A stretch of DNA of 64,000 bases from contig JAKMXF010000210.1 in assembly GCA_024704765.1 (NCBI GenBank), positions 372,001-436,000 of the forward strand, written 5' to 3'. Origin of the DNA: Oopsacas minuta. Lineage: Eukaryota; Porifera; Hexactinellida; Lyssacinosida; Leucopsacidae. The position numbers and the translations under genes were made by a program. Below are positions 22,201 through 34,294 of the stretch, in pieces. The stretch's first letter is position 1. Each line of letters begins with the position of its first letter. The notes under the pieces are model-generated. The model saw nothing but the letters and a program-made list of their open reading frames with translations. It was not told the DNA's origin and searched no databases.

Positions 22201-22953
22201 CATCGTAAAAAGGAGAACAACATGACACAACCCTCAATTCCTCAACCACCTCTAATGAATATTTCCACTTCAAATACCAATGACCATAAGTCGTCTCCAC
22301 TTAGAACCAAACAGAAAGAACTTCCTCAAGGTGATTGGGCAACCCTCCTCAATGAAAATACGGAAAAATCAGTTCCCCCTATCAATACTCAGCCAGATCT
22401 CCGTGTACAACAGCAAGTTCCTCTCACTGAGAAGCATTTCAAGGATAAGAAAGAACTGAATCCTTCTAGAGCTCGTGATGTTCAGCCTACGCTATTGCCA
22501 ATTGTAGCTACTTACTCGCAATGGCAACCTCCACATAATTATCAACAGCGTAAAATTGCATTAGAAAATCGTATTGTTTCTAACTTTATGGTTAATTCGG
22601 AAATGCTGGAGTATTTTGAAAATTATAAGAAAATGATTGAAAAGTCTCTACCAGTTTATGAATTTTTGAAGTATTTTAAATCTACGTTTAATCAAAATTT
22701 CTCTACGATATTACCCGCTGTATTGGTGCTTGTTCCTGATATAGGTTTACAACAAGAACTTTTGACTGCCAAAGAACTTCTATTCCCCTCAACTCCATTC
22801 TTATCTTTTCCATCCAATACATCTTCTTGGTCCAAACAGACCAATATTGAACTCGAATTCTGTCCCAATTGCAGTCAAATCCTCCTACCAAGTGACTATG
22901 TATATCATAAGGGACTACATTCTACAGAAGAAGAATTCCCAGCTCTTTTCTAA
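19260..22953 (+). CDS. ZNF598: ZNF598-type RING E3 ligase (ribosome-collision sensor)
   Basis: Two exons, 19260-20465 and 20521-22953, 1212 aa (human about 904). After a 215-residue low-complexity Tyr/Arg/His/Asn-rich N-terminus comes the RING CVICYGTVKILALTPCEHSYC...CPICRTPF. Next are the ZNF598-specific C2H2 array and signatures: RLYSKDELNRHKDGKGDPQ, GHPMCKFCRKRFLDD and HFWCYICERNDAHVYY...HFLCERGDC, followed by VDIEFHYASS. The family (yeast Hel2) recognises collided ribosomes and ubiquitinates eS10/uS10 to start quality control. Residues about 655-905 are an expanded Ser/Gln/Lys/Pro-rich repeat array, entered separately. The C-terminus has another zinc-finger-like CPNCSQILLPSDYVYHKGLH and ends EEEFPALF. 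The N-terminal extension is unusual, since human has the RING near residue 30. Confidence 0.93.
21281..22031 (+). repeat. Tandem protein-coding repeats in ZNF598
   Basis: Seven imperfect copies of an about 105-bp unit. Each encodes a core like (H/F)YSDAxKPDSVKTHKNQS followed by a variable LQKQSLxxxPPGLETKxP or SQPNKP spacer. Two spacer types alternate, suggesting a higher-order unit of two. All copies stay in frame. Confidence 0.85.
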
Positions 22954-23604
22954 CTCTAGATTTATTATATATTTGATGTCATTTTTGCACGCATTTCTAC
23001 ATTCTTAGAAATCACAATTTACAACTGAATCTTTGTGACTTGAATTGCCACAAATATTTCAATTGAATGTGTCTGTTTCTGCGTGCGAGTGTAATTGACA
23101 TTATCTATTCATGTATTTTCTTATCTTAGAGAAGCAATTCGGTAAAACCATATATTGATATCATTCTATTTATTTCGTGGTGTAATTTCACGCTTTTGAT
23201 ATTCAATACATTTACAGCTGCTTTGATGTTTGGGTTGAGACCATTATTTCTTTGAATTTCTCAACTTTCTAATTGCACATGTATATTTTGAATATAATAT
23301 GATTCGATTCGTGTAGTCATTATTCCCAAAACTGTCGTCCTTACAAGAGTGTTGTTATATGCGCTAACCATATTACACCAAATGTATTTAGATTTTAGAG
23401 AATCCTTGCAGGGTGTACACTTAATATCCTCAGTGCAAATGCATTTTTGGGGGTCTATCGTCCCTTTTTGACAGCCAGAGCCAGAGGGCATTGGTGGTGG
23501 CTACCCGGCCCCCCATGGCATTCGTGTCTAGTATCTTTCATCAACTCTGTGAAATTCTAGTTAAATTATCGTGTCGAATTCAAAATGAATTATTTATGCT
23601 ATAG
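22954..23604. other. Intergenic region between ZNF598 and ICT1
   Basis: About 650 bp. The only ORF is a minus-strand, Cys-containing 76-codon frame (23261-23491) with no recognisable domain; I do not call it. A short GC-rich patch at about 23455-23515 contrasts with the AT-rich flanks. Confidence 0.45.
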
Positions 23605-24168
23605 ATGATTACTCATATTATAAGCAGAAATATTATAATATTTTCACGAACTACGAAACATCTGATCTCTGTAACAAAATCAAAATTTAATTCAACAGAA
23701 AATGCAGACTATTATTCTACTTTTTCTAAAGAGTTGAAAAGTAGACTAGCTGAGTTAGAGGTTGAGAGCCTCAAGAGCTCTGGGCCAGGTGGTCAAAATG
23801 TAAACAAACGTAATACGAAAATTAGATTGAAGTTTAATATTGGAGAATGTTCCTGGTTAAGTGAACAGGCGAAATTAAAATTGGAAAGACAAGAAGGTAA
23901 TCGCATTAATAAGGAGGGTGTGTTGATATTAGAATGTCAAGAATATCGTACTAAGGAACAAAATCACGACAAGGTATTAAAAATACTAAAAAACATGCTA
24001 GAACTTGCAAACGAAACTCAGGATACCTTATCGAGGAAAACTATCTCCAAATTAAAACAGAGAAAGAACTACCTAAGAAGTAAGGCTAGATCAGCTCGAA
24101 AACACAAACTGATAGCTGAAAGGAAGAAGGAAGAGAAAATTACAGATACTTCTGAGCGACCTGACTAG
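23605..24168 (+). CDS. MRPL58: Mitochondrial peptidyl-tRNA hydrolase ICT1 / mL62
   Basis: Single exon, 187 aa. The N-terminal about 30 residues are basic and lack acidic residues, fitting a mitochondrial targeting signal. The catalytic motif SSGPGGQNVNK (GGQ at 62-64) is the class-I release-factor signature without a codon-recognition domain. It is followed by RLKFNIGECSWLSEQAKLKL. The Lys/Arg-rich C-terminal tail (SKLKQRKNYLRSKARSARKHK) is the extension that enters the empty mRNA channel in ICT1/ArfB proteins. It releases peptides from stalled mitoribosomes and is also a large-subunit protein. Confidence 0.92.
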   Translation: MITHIISRNIIIFSRTTKHLISVTKSKFNSTENADYYSTFSKELKSRLAELEVESLKSSGPGGQNVNKRNTKIRLKFNIGECSWLSEQAKLKLERQEGNRINKEGVLILECQEYRTKEQNHDKVLKILKNMLELANETQDTLSRKTISKLKQRKNYLRSKARSARKHKLIAERKKEEKITDTSERPD

Positions 24169-25310
24169 TAAATATGACCATTATTGCCCGGAATTTATTA
24201 GTAATTTATCAAACCCTAAAAATCCAACTATTTGTCCTTGTAATTTGTATATTATCAATACTCTTATGTGTATTACTCTATACTCTAGATTTGTATTGAT
24301 TAGGATGAATCATCATTGGATGCAGTTGATGTTATTCTACATTTTCATCTTACATGGATTCCAAACACCCGACACTGCTAATACCTTTCTCAACTTACTG
24401 CTTCTATGAACAAGTAAATATCATTGTCTATTCATTTCTAGTACAGCATTATACAATAATGCTTCACTCCGATAATTCTATTTTCTTTTGCTATACAACA
24501 TTTTTCCGTAAATTTACAGAGCAAATCTAGATATGAATGAAAAATGTCATTTGTTGGATTCTCTAACCTTTGACTCCAAATATTGAATTTGTTCTTAAAT
24601 ATGCAACTAGATGCATATGCCATCAGCTATAAATAATTAGATATGCTCAGAATGCACTATTGTACTATCTCTCTGTATGTAATTGGTTGTTAGTTTATTG
24701 ACTAGTTTCGACATTTCTAATTATCTCAGACTGTATGAATGGCATCATCTAGAAACCTATTGTATACCATCAACAAGTTGAATAGGAATGCGCATGCATT
24801 ATGAACTGTAAATCTAAATAACCACAATCAAGCAGCAACATAATATCTATTCAAAAACTATATACCCGGTTAATATTGCTAGAAACTAACAATAGTGATT
24901 GCATTGTAGCTCCTGCACTTGGAATAATAATATGCAGATTGCTATTTATATTGTTTTGTACATAACTACAGGCTAAGTCAGTAATTATGCATTTGGTGTG
25001 TTTGTAATTATAGGCTATTGATTATCTATTGGCCATTCAAACTGATTTATCAATAAAAACTTCCCTACACAGTAGATTAGATATAATATGTTATTTTGTC
25101 TATTTTACTAAAATCAAGTTTATGAATTCCAATATTATTTTCTAGTAAACTTGTTGCAAAGAATGTTGTCTAGTGGCCAACGTATATAGGCTCTTTTCTC
25201 TTTGTTCATAAACAATAGTTTATATTATATTTATTCCTTTTTGTTTTATAAATATTTCTTTTTAACTCTTGACATTAATTGTTTAGCTCTCCTATTCACC
25301 CTTCTTTTCA
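24169..25310. other. Long AT-rich region upstream of FoxP
   Basis: The longest stretch of over 1 kb without a supported exon apart from 17.9-19.3 kb. No ORF of substance, RNA gene or strong repeat was seen. It is the natural location for FoxP promoter and enhancer sequence, but I cannot identify individual sites. Directly before the start codon is a pyrimidine-rich CTCTCCTATTCACCC segment. Confidence 0.45.
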
Positions 25311-28300
25311 ATGTCGGACAGCTTTGCAATTATTTCCGAGGAATTTGCTAATCATCAGAATCCTCCAGCTGTAGTAGTCCCTGGAGATGGTATACAAGAG
25401 CAATATAACAATATTGTTAATGATTTAGCTATTAACGCTGCCCTGGATGGAAATGGTCAGATGTCATCTGAAACTAATGGCAAAGAAATAATGCCTTCTG
25501 GTAAGCTTGTTATTCAATCATAAATTTCTCTTGATACATGTTTATTTGTATTCTTTTCAGCTACTAATAATCTGATATTACCTGATCCTGTACAAATACA
25601 TGCAATCACTTCTAACCATAACACATCCTCTTCTATCGAGCATGTACAGATAAACAGCACCACTCCTAATGATGTTCACATTCCTAATCTTGTTCAAGTT
25701 GTTCAGTTCTCTCCTGCTGTAGATCATATGACTGAGGTAAATATTAATTATTCTTTTGTTCGTGTATAAACCACAAAGTCGCTAATTGATTATTTTGATT
25801 TATTGTTTCAGCTAATTCATTGATGTTTGTGTCAGATCACAAGTATAATTTTCTCGAATCTGAGCTCAATGATGCTGTGAAAATTCGAATACACTTGACA
25901 CATATTTAATAAATACGTGTTTGTTCAATTTGGCTAATCAGTTATAAATTATCTAAATATAGCTGAGAATCACAAGAATTAACATGTGTGTTGTGATTGC
26001 ATAACTATGATCCATTATTTGTTTACGCATTCTAGGTATGTTATTTACCCAAAATATAGGCTTCAGCTTAGTTTATAAAGTAACAACATGCATTATTATT
26101 TGAGTTGTTGTATTTTGGTCAACTATGTGTTTACGAGATTACCAATAGACATTACTATCTTGCACCTGTGCTTTTGTTTATCGAGATTGCAATATCTATA
26201 AAACATTTTGTTTAGGGTATTATGTTTCATCCTCTCTACCCTACTCCAAATCAAGGGAGACACAGTCCTGGCGACACCAGATTTATAAAAAAAGAGAAGC
26301 TTGAAATGGATGATACTCCTTACAAACAGTTTCTTACTGTTGGATCACTACAACACTACCAAAAACCAACTTCACTGTCTTTTGACAAACCTAGACTTAG
26401 TAAAATGGGTAGGAGATCTTCACCAGACCTGAGACACACTTCTTCTGATATTTTGCAACAACTCCATCTTTCAATTTGTAATGATAAATCTGATAAGCGA
26501 TCTCATAAGTAGGTCTATTTGATTGTTTACTTTTTACGTATAATATAGTGTTAATTGTACTTTTATTAATCTATAGGAATGAACGGCTTCACAATAACTC
26601 ACATGCTCCAGGTGAGTATTAATTTGCAGCTGCAATTCATTTATTCAGTAAACAATTGTTGTTATGAATCTTATATTGACTGAAATTCATCCTTTAGAGT
26701 CTGTTATAAACGATGTACTCTACTCAGATCACAAATGTAAATGGCCAGGATGTACTGAGAGCTTTCCTCTCCTATCAGAGTTTACCCAGTACGTTTTTCA
26801 TGTCTATTTACAAAACTTTATTTTCTGGTGAATTTTATTATACTTTCTTCGTAGACATTTACAAACGACTCATATATTGGAAGAGAAATCAACAGCACAA
26901 GTTCGATACCAGAAAAATATGGTGACTCATCTAGAACAGCAGGTTTGTTTCAAATTCGTATTTTCATACAAAGTGCGCCATCTTTGCATTCAAACTATAA
27001 CAAATAAGATCAGAATTTACGCACTTTTACTTAACATTCCATTTTGACAAACCGTAAATCAAACCCTGTAATCCTCCCCATTTCAAACTTCTCATTTGTC
27101 GAGCATTACTAGAGTAAAATTATTGATTGAGTTCCCTTCTTCTTTAGTAATGTTTATAGTATTGTATATAATAATACTCATTATGAAATGCATTCCACAA
27201 GCACATCTATTAAATTGCAGAGCGCGAAAAGAGTAATACGTTGCAGTATTTCCTGGCTATTCGCTCTGATTTGTATGATGAATGCCTTCACATCAAATTT
27301 ACGATTTACTTTCTAAACATATTTGTGTAGTTGAAGAAAGAGAAATCTCTCCTGACCGCAATGACAACTCATCTCAACCATCAACCAAGCTTAATATTTC
27401 CTCGCAATAATATTATTCCTTCTGTGCCGATTATTTCAGCTATGGACACTGAAACGCGTATTCTAAATCAAACCAATTCTTCTGATGATCATCTCACTAA
27501 CTCAGATAGTACTCCAATATTCAGTACTACAGGGACAGAAATTAGTCCCTCTATGATTTCAGTCTCAGCAACACCTCATAATCACTCCCAAGGACACACA
27601 CTGACCCCTCATATATTTCCTACAGTATACCAGACCGCTGATTCTACACAACAACAGCCTCTACTCATTTTGCAACAACCATCTGGTTCTACTACATTAT
27701 TGCCTGGTCTCTATCCTTCAGCTTCTACAGGCAGTTTACCATCTCTTAACTCGACTCCCCTACTCGCTCCTGTATCTATATCAGCTCTTCCTGGTGAGTT
27801 ACTAGCAACTACACCTAAACTTAAATCTATATAATTAATCCATTTTATTCGGCAATTAGGTGCTGGAGAAACCTATTCACAAACACCGCTATCTGTTAAG
27901 TCAGAGTTTAGTCCTCTTGACTTTCACCTCAAGTCATCTCCTCATCTGTTAGATGCCAGCCCAGGCAGGAAGATGCCGCGGATGCAATTGTTCTCTGATG
28001 TCGATGGTAAATAGCTTTATACATTTTCAAATTGTATTTGATCATAATAATCTATTTTATATTTCTATAGACGCCCGCAACACATTAGAACAGTTTAAGA
28101 ATATCAATAGCAGACCTCCCTTTACATACGCTGCTCTTATTAGACAGGTTTGTTGAACTTTGCACTTATTCTACTTTTTTGTAATTTCATTATTTACTTA
28201 TTTTTCCCACTTTCTAGGCTATTATCGAGTCAGAGAATCGAAACCTTACTCTAAACGAGATATATAATTGGTTTTCGCGAAACTTCGTGTATTTTCGAGA

Positions 28301-29145
28301 TAACGCTCCAACATGGAAGGTTTGTCATTCATTTTGTATTAGCCAATGGTGACTTCACCGTACAATATTTCGTACAGTGCAACAACATAGACAAACTGTT
28401 ATTCTTAATTGAACTCTGTCAATATTTATTTATTAAGGAATCCTTGTTTTTTTGTGATGGCAGATTATACATTCCTTATTTATTATTCATTCAATTCTAG
28501 AATGCCATTCGTCACAATCTATCTCTACACAAGTGTTTCCAACGAGTGGAATTACCTAGCCAGAGAGGAGCAGTGTGGACTGTTAATGATGAGCTTTTTA
28601 AGAAGAGAAAGACAGTCATTAGAACGTATGTTATATACTCTAATTTTAGTTCATTAATTAAAATACAGTTATTTATTTCTGATTTCTTCAGGCCATATCA
28701 AGATGAAAATGCGGAATCTTTCTATTCACATGACTCACAAGATTCTAATAGCACTTTTCTTCCATTTCAAAATTTCACATTATCTGCTTCACGGGAAAAA
28801 CTATATGGAAACGGTACCATTAGTGAAGTTAAAAATGAAGAATTAGATACAACTCCTATACATTTTGATGCTAAAACAATGAACTTGTCGAATTTTTCAA
28901 CAAATACCGATTCAATGGATATTGGAAATACTGTGTGTATTAAAACAGAACTTGATGTTGATATGGAAAGAAATGATTTGAACAGTCTTCCGAATCTCGA
29001 CAAAATATATGAGGTTCTTGTTCACCCAACTGAGTAAGTTATTTTTTGCCTCGGTGCGAATTTCGCATATCCAGTTTACATTTCCTTATTTTTTAGACAA
29101 GATACAGATACTCAGGAGTGTTCAGATTCAGAGCAAAACGCTTAG
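25311..29145 (+). CDS. FOXP: FoxP-type forkhead transcription factor
   Basis: Thirteen exons agree in phase: 25311-25500, 25561-25736, 26216-26508, 26577-26611, 26698-26788, 26855-26942, 27331-27793, 27860-28006, 28071-28147, 28218-28319, 28501-28625, 28692-29033 and 29097-29145, 725 aa. The FoxP-specific order is intact: C2H2 finger HKCKWPGC...QHLQTTH (Cys245, Cys250, His263, His268), then the leucine-zipper dimerisation helix ([21 protein letters not shown]), then the forkhead at about 509-595 ([47 protein letters not shown]). Possible SUMO sites are IKKEKLE and IKTELD. Other exon chains are possible for the Gln/Ser-rich N-terminus. It binds DNA as a dimer and is usually a repressor. Unlike vertebrate FOXP it has no long polyQ tract. 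Confidence 0.93.
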
Positions 29146-29447
29146 CTTTTATTTTCTAATTCTCTTTATCGCGTACGCAAGCCTTAGCAGAAGCAAGCAG
29201 TTATCTAATTTACAATCAATTTAATGATGTAATTCCATCTCTTCCTTCTGCACACAGCTTCTATCGAATTTAAACAAAATTAAATTTTCGATCTTTCTAC
29301 ATGTTGCATTCTATCTTTGTATAAATTGTAGATTACTTTACTGCTCTATTCTAAAAGCTGATTGATAATTATATATAGATTCATCATGTATTAAATTTCT
29401 TGCTACCACCTGTATTCTTAACATTCGTAGCTTTCCATTGGATCTAC

Positions 29448-30410
29448 ATGGCAGCTGTATTTCGCAATTCTAACGACGTTTTAACACATGATAACGAAGT
29501 ATTAGCAGCTCCTTCATTGGAGGATGAAATTCATAGTCAAGCAATTGGCAAACTTAGGAATATTGCAGATTTAGAAACAAGAGGAGAATTCACGAATGCT
29601 GATAGCATTAACGTATTTACATGCTGTTGGAATCCTCCCTCTATAGAGATAAAAGCTCTGCTCTGTATAGTACACGGGTATGGAGATCACTGTATACGTT
29701 TTTCAGGTTATGGGGAAGAGTTCGCTAAACATGGGATTGTATGCTTCTCTCAGGATTTAGTCGGATTTGGTAGGAGTGGTGGTGTCAGAGGTCCTGTTGA
29801 TAATATTAACAATTATGTAAGAGATGTTATACAACAAATAGAAATGATGAGAGGTAAATATCTGCATCTGCCTCTGTTTATTTATGGACACTCTCTAGGT
29901 GCTGCTATATCTCTATCTGTTGTTTTAGAGAAACAGGCTTGGTTCAATGGATTAATTGTCTCAGGAAATAATATGAAGGCACCATTGAAAGTTGGGAGAG
30001 TCCGTAGACTCCTGCTAGGATTCGCAGGTAAAGTTTACCCCTCAATGACTGTCATAGCACCAGATCTCACCAGGTTAACTCGAGACAATGCAGAGATAGA
30101 GAAAGTCAGACAAGATCCTCTGCTGGCAAAATCACCTATACAAGTAAAGTTTGGTGTTGAGATGTTCAGGTATCTTGATAATATGTACCCTCGTCTCAAC
30201 GAAATAACTCTACCCATTTTTGTTACCCATGGAGAACTAGATGTTCTATGTCCTCCTGAGAATGCTGTGTTTGTGTATGATTCAGTCTCAAGCAGAGATA
30301 AGAGTGTTGAGGTTTGGAGAGGTTGTAAACATAATCTACAAGCAGAGTTAGAACCAGACAGAAGTGAGATATTATCAAGATATGTAGATTGGATTCTGGA
30401 GCGGGTGTAG
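29448..30410 (+). CDS. MGLL: Monoglyceride lipase-type serine hydrolase
   Basis: Single exon, 320 aa from the ATG at 29448; an in-frame stretch back to 29400 starts with TTG and is hydrophobic, so it is unlikely to be coding. Alpha/beta-hydrolase features: oxyanion segment VHGYGDH, nucleophile elbow GHSLG (Ser149), Asp265 in THGELDVLCP and His295 in CKHNLQAE. QDLVGFGRSGGVRG is typical of the MGLL/lysophospholipase (Hydrolase_4) group. Likely hydrolyses monoacylglycerols to glycerol and fatty acid. Human MGLL is about 303 aa; the N-terminus is longer here. Confidence 0.85.
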   Translation: MAAVFRNSNDVLTHDNEVLAAPSLEDEIHSQAIGKLRNIADLETRGEFTNADSINVFTCCWNPPSIEIKALLCIVHGYGDHCIRFSGYGEEFAKHGIVCFSQDLVGFGRSGGVRGPVDNINNYVRDVIQQIEMMRGKYLHLPLFIYGHSLGAAISLSVVLEKQAWFNGLIVSGNNMKAPLKVGRVRRLLLGFAGKVYPSMTVIAPDLTRLTRDNAEIEKVRQDPLLAKSPIQVKFGVEMFRYLDNMYPRLNEITLPIFVTHGELDVLCPPENAVFVYDSVSSRDKSVEVWRGCKHNLQAELEPDRSEILSRYVDWILERV

Positions 30411-30424
30411 TACATAAGTATATA

Positions 30425-30476
30425 CTTATTTGTATACGTATTTGATTTGTATATGTATTTGATTTGTATATTCGTC
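30425..30476 (+). repeat. Short imperfect tandem repeat downstream of MGLL
   Basis: Two to three imperfect copies of a TATTTGATTTGTATATG-like unit just after the lipase stop codon. A minus-strand ORF crosses it but lacks support. Confidence 0.6.
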
Positions 30477-30887
30477 CTTGATTCATGATCTAAACATTTT
30501 ATGAGCTAGACGTTCAAAGTTAATATAATTATTTCCGAATGTTTTTAATGGTATACTCCCTATAGGACTGTATTACCTCGAATTGAAGCCACACCACTCG
30601 AATTCTCACCATCAGTGTAGACAAATTCTAACAAACTAACTACGAACATAATTTTCTGTTGATGCCATACTAGCATATCAGTTCAGTTAGTGGAGTTATT
30701 GTTGTGGACCATGGTTGAATCGTGATTATTTAATTAGTTCCAGTTTCATTTGTAGTAATAATTTATATACACTAGGATATTACTTCTAACATGTTTACAG
30801 AATTATTTCAGAATTAAATGCTTCATCAATCAACTCAATTGCATTATTGTTTATAGATATTTTTTCAGTCAATACTTATTTAAAAGC
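30477..30887. other. Intergenic region upstream of PRPF6
   Basis: About 400 bp, AT-rich, no supported features apart from the expected PRPF6 promoter and 5' UTR. Confidence 0.45.
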
Positions 30888-33800
30888 ATGATATCTAAGA
30901 AACCGAAGGCTTTCATTGGACAACCGGTACCCCTTGGTTACCAAGCTGGAGTAGGGAGGGGAGCAACCAGTTTCACAACTCGTTCTGATATAGGACCAGC
31001 CAGAGATGTTAATGACGTACCAGATGAGAGACACAGACATGTGTCTTACAAGAAGTCTAGTGAACCTGAGGTTGTACAGGAAGTAGATGAGGAATTGGAT
31101 GAGGACTTGAATGATACTAATTATGATGAGTTCTCTGGGTATGGAGGATCTCTATTCAGGTGAGTTTATGTATAAATTAATAAATATGTACTTTCATATT
31201 ATATAATTGCTGATACAGCTCAGGGCCCTATGAGAAAGATGATGAAGAAGCAGATGAGATATTCACTGGGATAGACAGACGTATGGATGGTCGTAGGAAA
31301 GAGCGTAGAGAGCAGAGGTTCAAGGAGGAGGTACTGCGTTACCGCGAGGAGAGGCCCAAGATACAGCAGCAGTTTGCCGGTCTCAAACGCGATCTGGCTC
31401 AAGTATCTAAAGACCAGTGGGCCTCAATCCCAGAGGTAGGTGACGTCAGAACAAAGAAACAGAGAGGAGCTAGTCGTGCGGAAAAGTTCACACCTGTTCC
31501 TGATCTGCTATTGAGAGGCGCGACTAACACGACTATCTCAAACCACAGCATAGACCCACGTACCGGTCTGACAACACCCTTCCCAGGGAGCATGACTCCT
31601 GGATTTAGCACTAGCTCTAAAATGGATCTTAATTTATTCGGAGAAGAGAAAAAGAAATTTATAACTGTCAAGCTAGATCAGGTATATCAACACATTGTAT
31701 TGAGTGATTTGTGAAGTAATATACACGTTTATTATATTGTAGATGTCAGATTCTGTTAGCGGTCAGACTGTTGTTGATCCTAAGAGCTTTTGCACTGATC
31801 TGAATAGTATTGCTCCACAGTCCTTCACAGATATAGGAGATTTGAAGAAAGCTAGACTGCTTCTAGACTCCATCACTAAAACCAATCCCAATCATGGTCC
31901 TGGTTGGATTGCTAGAGCAGGTTTGGAGGAGGTAACAGGACACATACAGATGGCTCGTCAGATAATAGCTAAGGGCTGTGAGGCTGTGCCTAATTCAGAG
32001 GAAGTATGGCTAGAGGCTACACGGCTACAAACACCAGAAAATGCTAAAGCGGTAGTAGCTAGAGCTGTAAGGTAAATGATTTATTTCTAATTATTAGTGA
32101 CCAATTTTGATAGTATTATTTGTTAGACAAATCCCTCAGAGTGTGAGGTTATGGGTTAAAGCAGCTGAATTGGAGATAGAGTCTATTAATAAGAAAAAAG
32201 TATTAAGGAAAGCTCTAGAACATGTACCTACTAGTGTTGCACTATGGAGAGAAGCAGTTAAGCTTGAAGAACCAGATGATGCTCGTATTTTGTTAAGTAG
32301 AGCTGTTGAGTGTTGTCCTACCTCTGTAGATCTATGGGTTGCTCTAGCAAAACTGGAAACATATGAAAATGCTAGGAAAGTTCTGAATAAAGCCCGAGAG
32401 AAGATACCAACAGACAGACAGATATGGCTTACAGCTGCTAAGCTAGAAGAAGCACATCAGAATGTTGACATGGTTAAAACTATTGTAGACAGAGCGATTA
32501 GTTCTCTGTTATCTAACGGAGTTGAAATCAACAGAGATCAGTGGCTTAAAGATGTAAGTGAATTATGTATTTTGTCCTGTGCAGGGTATTTATACCTTTC
32601 TGTTTGTATAGGCTCATGACTGTGACAAGTCTGGTAGCAAGCTAACCTGTCAAGCTGTAGTACACGGGGTTCTAGAGATAGGAGTAGAGACCGAGAGTAG
32701 AAAGAGTCAGTGGTTAGAAGACGCAGATACAGCTGTACAAGTTGAAGCTCTATCATGCGCGCGTGCTATATACTCACATGCTCTAACAGTATTCCCGAGT
32801 AAGAAGGGCATATGGCTTAGGGCAGCTTACTTCGAGAAAGAATACGGGACCAGAGCATCTCTAGAGAGATTGCTACAAGATGCAGTGCTGCATTGTCCTA
32901 AAGCTGAGGTGTTATGGTTAATGGGAGCTAAGTCTAGATGGTTAGCTGGAGATGTTCCTGGTGCAAGGACTATCCTATCAGAATCCTTCAAAGTGAGAAT
33001 ATTATCTATTTATATAAAATATGTAATATTGTTCTAATAGTTTATCAGCTGTTTGTAGGCAAATGCGAATAGTGAAGAGATTTGGTTAGCAGCTGTTAAA
33101 CTTGAGAGTGAGAATAATGAATACCAGAGGGCAAGATCGTTGCTAGCTAATGCAAGAGAAAGCGCAGGGACTGCTCGTGTAGTAATGAAATCAGCCAAGT
33201 TAGAATGGGCTCTTTCCAATCTTAAGGAGGCTAATCAGCTGATTAAAGAGGGATTAGAGAAATACCCTGACAACGCTAAATTATGGATGATGAAGGGTCA
33301 GATTTTTGAGCAACAAGGTAACAAACCTGAAGCTATAGTTTCGTATATGGAAGGACTTAAGAGGTGTCCTCAGTCCGTTCCTCTATGGGTGTTATGCTGT
33401 AAGGTACTTATGTCTCAGGGAGAGCATACAAAAGCTAGGTTAGTTATCAGTTATACTTTTATTATTATAAAATATTATGTGTGAATTTATAGAGCTAACT
33501 TGGAGAAAGGACGCTTGCGTTGCCCAAACAGCGCGGAGTTATGGTTAGAAGCAGTTAGGCTAGAGGTTAGTTTAGGTAATAGAGAAGTAGCTATGGCTGT
33601 CATGTCACGTGCTTTACAGAAGTGTCCTAGTAGTGGAATACTGTGGGCTGAAGCTATTTTCTTGGAAGCGAGGCCACAACGTAAAACTAAAAGTGTAGAT
33701 GCCCTGAGGAAATGTGAACATGATGTACATGTAATATTAACTGTAGCTAAACTATTCTGGACAGAACGTAAGATTAGTAAGGCAAGAGAATGGTTTCAGA

Positions 33801-34036
33801 AAGCGATTAAGGTAGATCCTGATGCTGGAGATGCTTGGGGATATTATTATAAATTTGAGCTAGAGTATGGTAATGAGGAACAGAGGAAAGCTGTCATAAA
33901 TAAGTGTGTTAGTGCTGAGCCAAGACATGGAGAGAAATGGTGTAGTGTATCTAAAGATATTGATAACTGGAGGAAAATGATTGATGAGATTCTTGTGATT
34001 CTAGCTAGCCAGCTCATTCCTCCAAGTAGCACTTGA
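30888..34036 (+). CDS. PRPF6: Pre-mRNA processing factor 6 (U4/U6.U5 tri-snRNP)
   Basis: Seven exons in phase: 30888-31159, 31219-31681, 31743-32071, 32127-32553, 32612-32992, 33059-33438 and 33493-34036, 931 aa (human 941). The PRP1 N-terminal domain has [36 protein letters not shown] and the [12 protein letters not shown] segment. From about residue 245 the protein is a long array of HAT (half-a-TPR) repeats with W-x-x-A-x-x-E patterns, such as [33 protein letters not shown] and [11 protein letters not shown]. It bridges U5 and U4/U6 snRNPs during tri-snRNP assembly and is a PRPF4B substrate. PRPF8, another U5 component, is 17 kb downstream. Confidence 0.95.
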
Positions 34037-34294
34037 TAATTTGACAAGTTTGTAGATTCATTACTTGTGTTTTGTCATATTCTATTTGCAGCTCTAATTC
34101 CTTTCATACACTTGGCATGAAAATATTGAATATATTTCAATAGAAATCAATTCTCTTGTAAGTTATAAGAACGTATTCGTACCTTACATATTGTGTAAAT
34201 ACATGTGTGTTTGAACGTATATTTACCAAGATTATTTGTATTATACCATTATCTCTAGCTCAGTCTTATAAAGGCTAATTAGATTAATTCACTG

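Noticed and set aside
22703-22891. Minus-strand ORFs inside ZNF598, PRPF8, HACL1 and other genes
   Set aside because: Shadows of strongly supported coding exons on the opposite strand.
23261-23491. Minus-strand 76-codon ORF with six or more cysteines
   Set aside because: No signal peptide, no domain, no splice context and AT-biased remainder; could be chance. Only expression data would change this.
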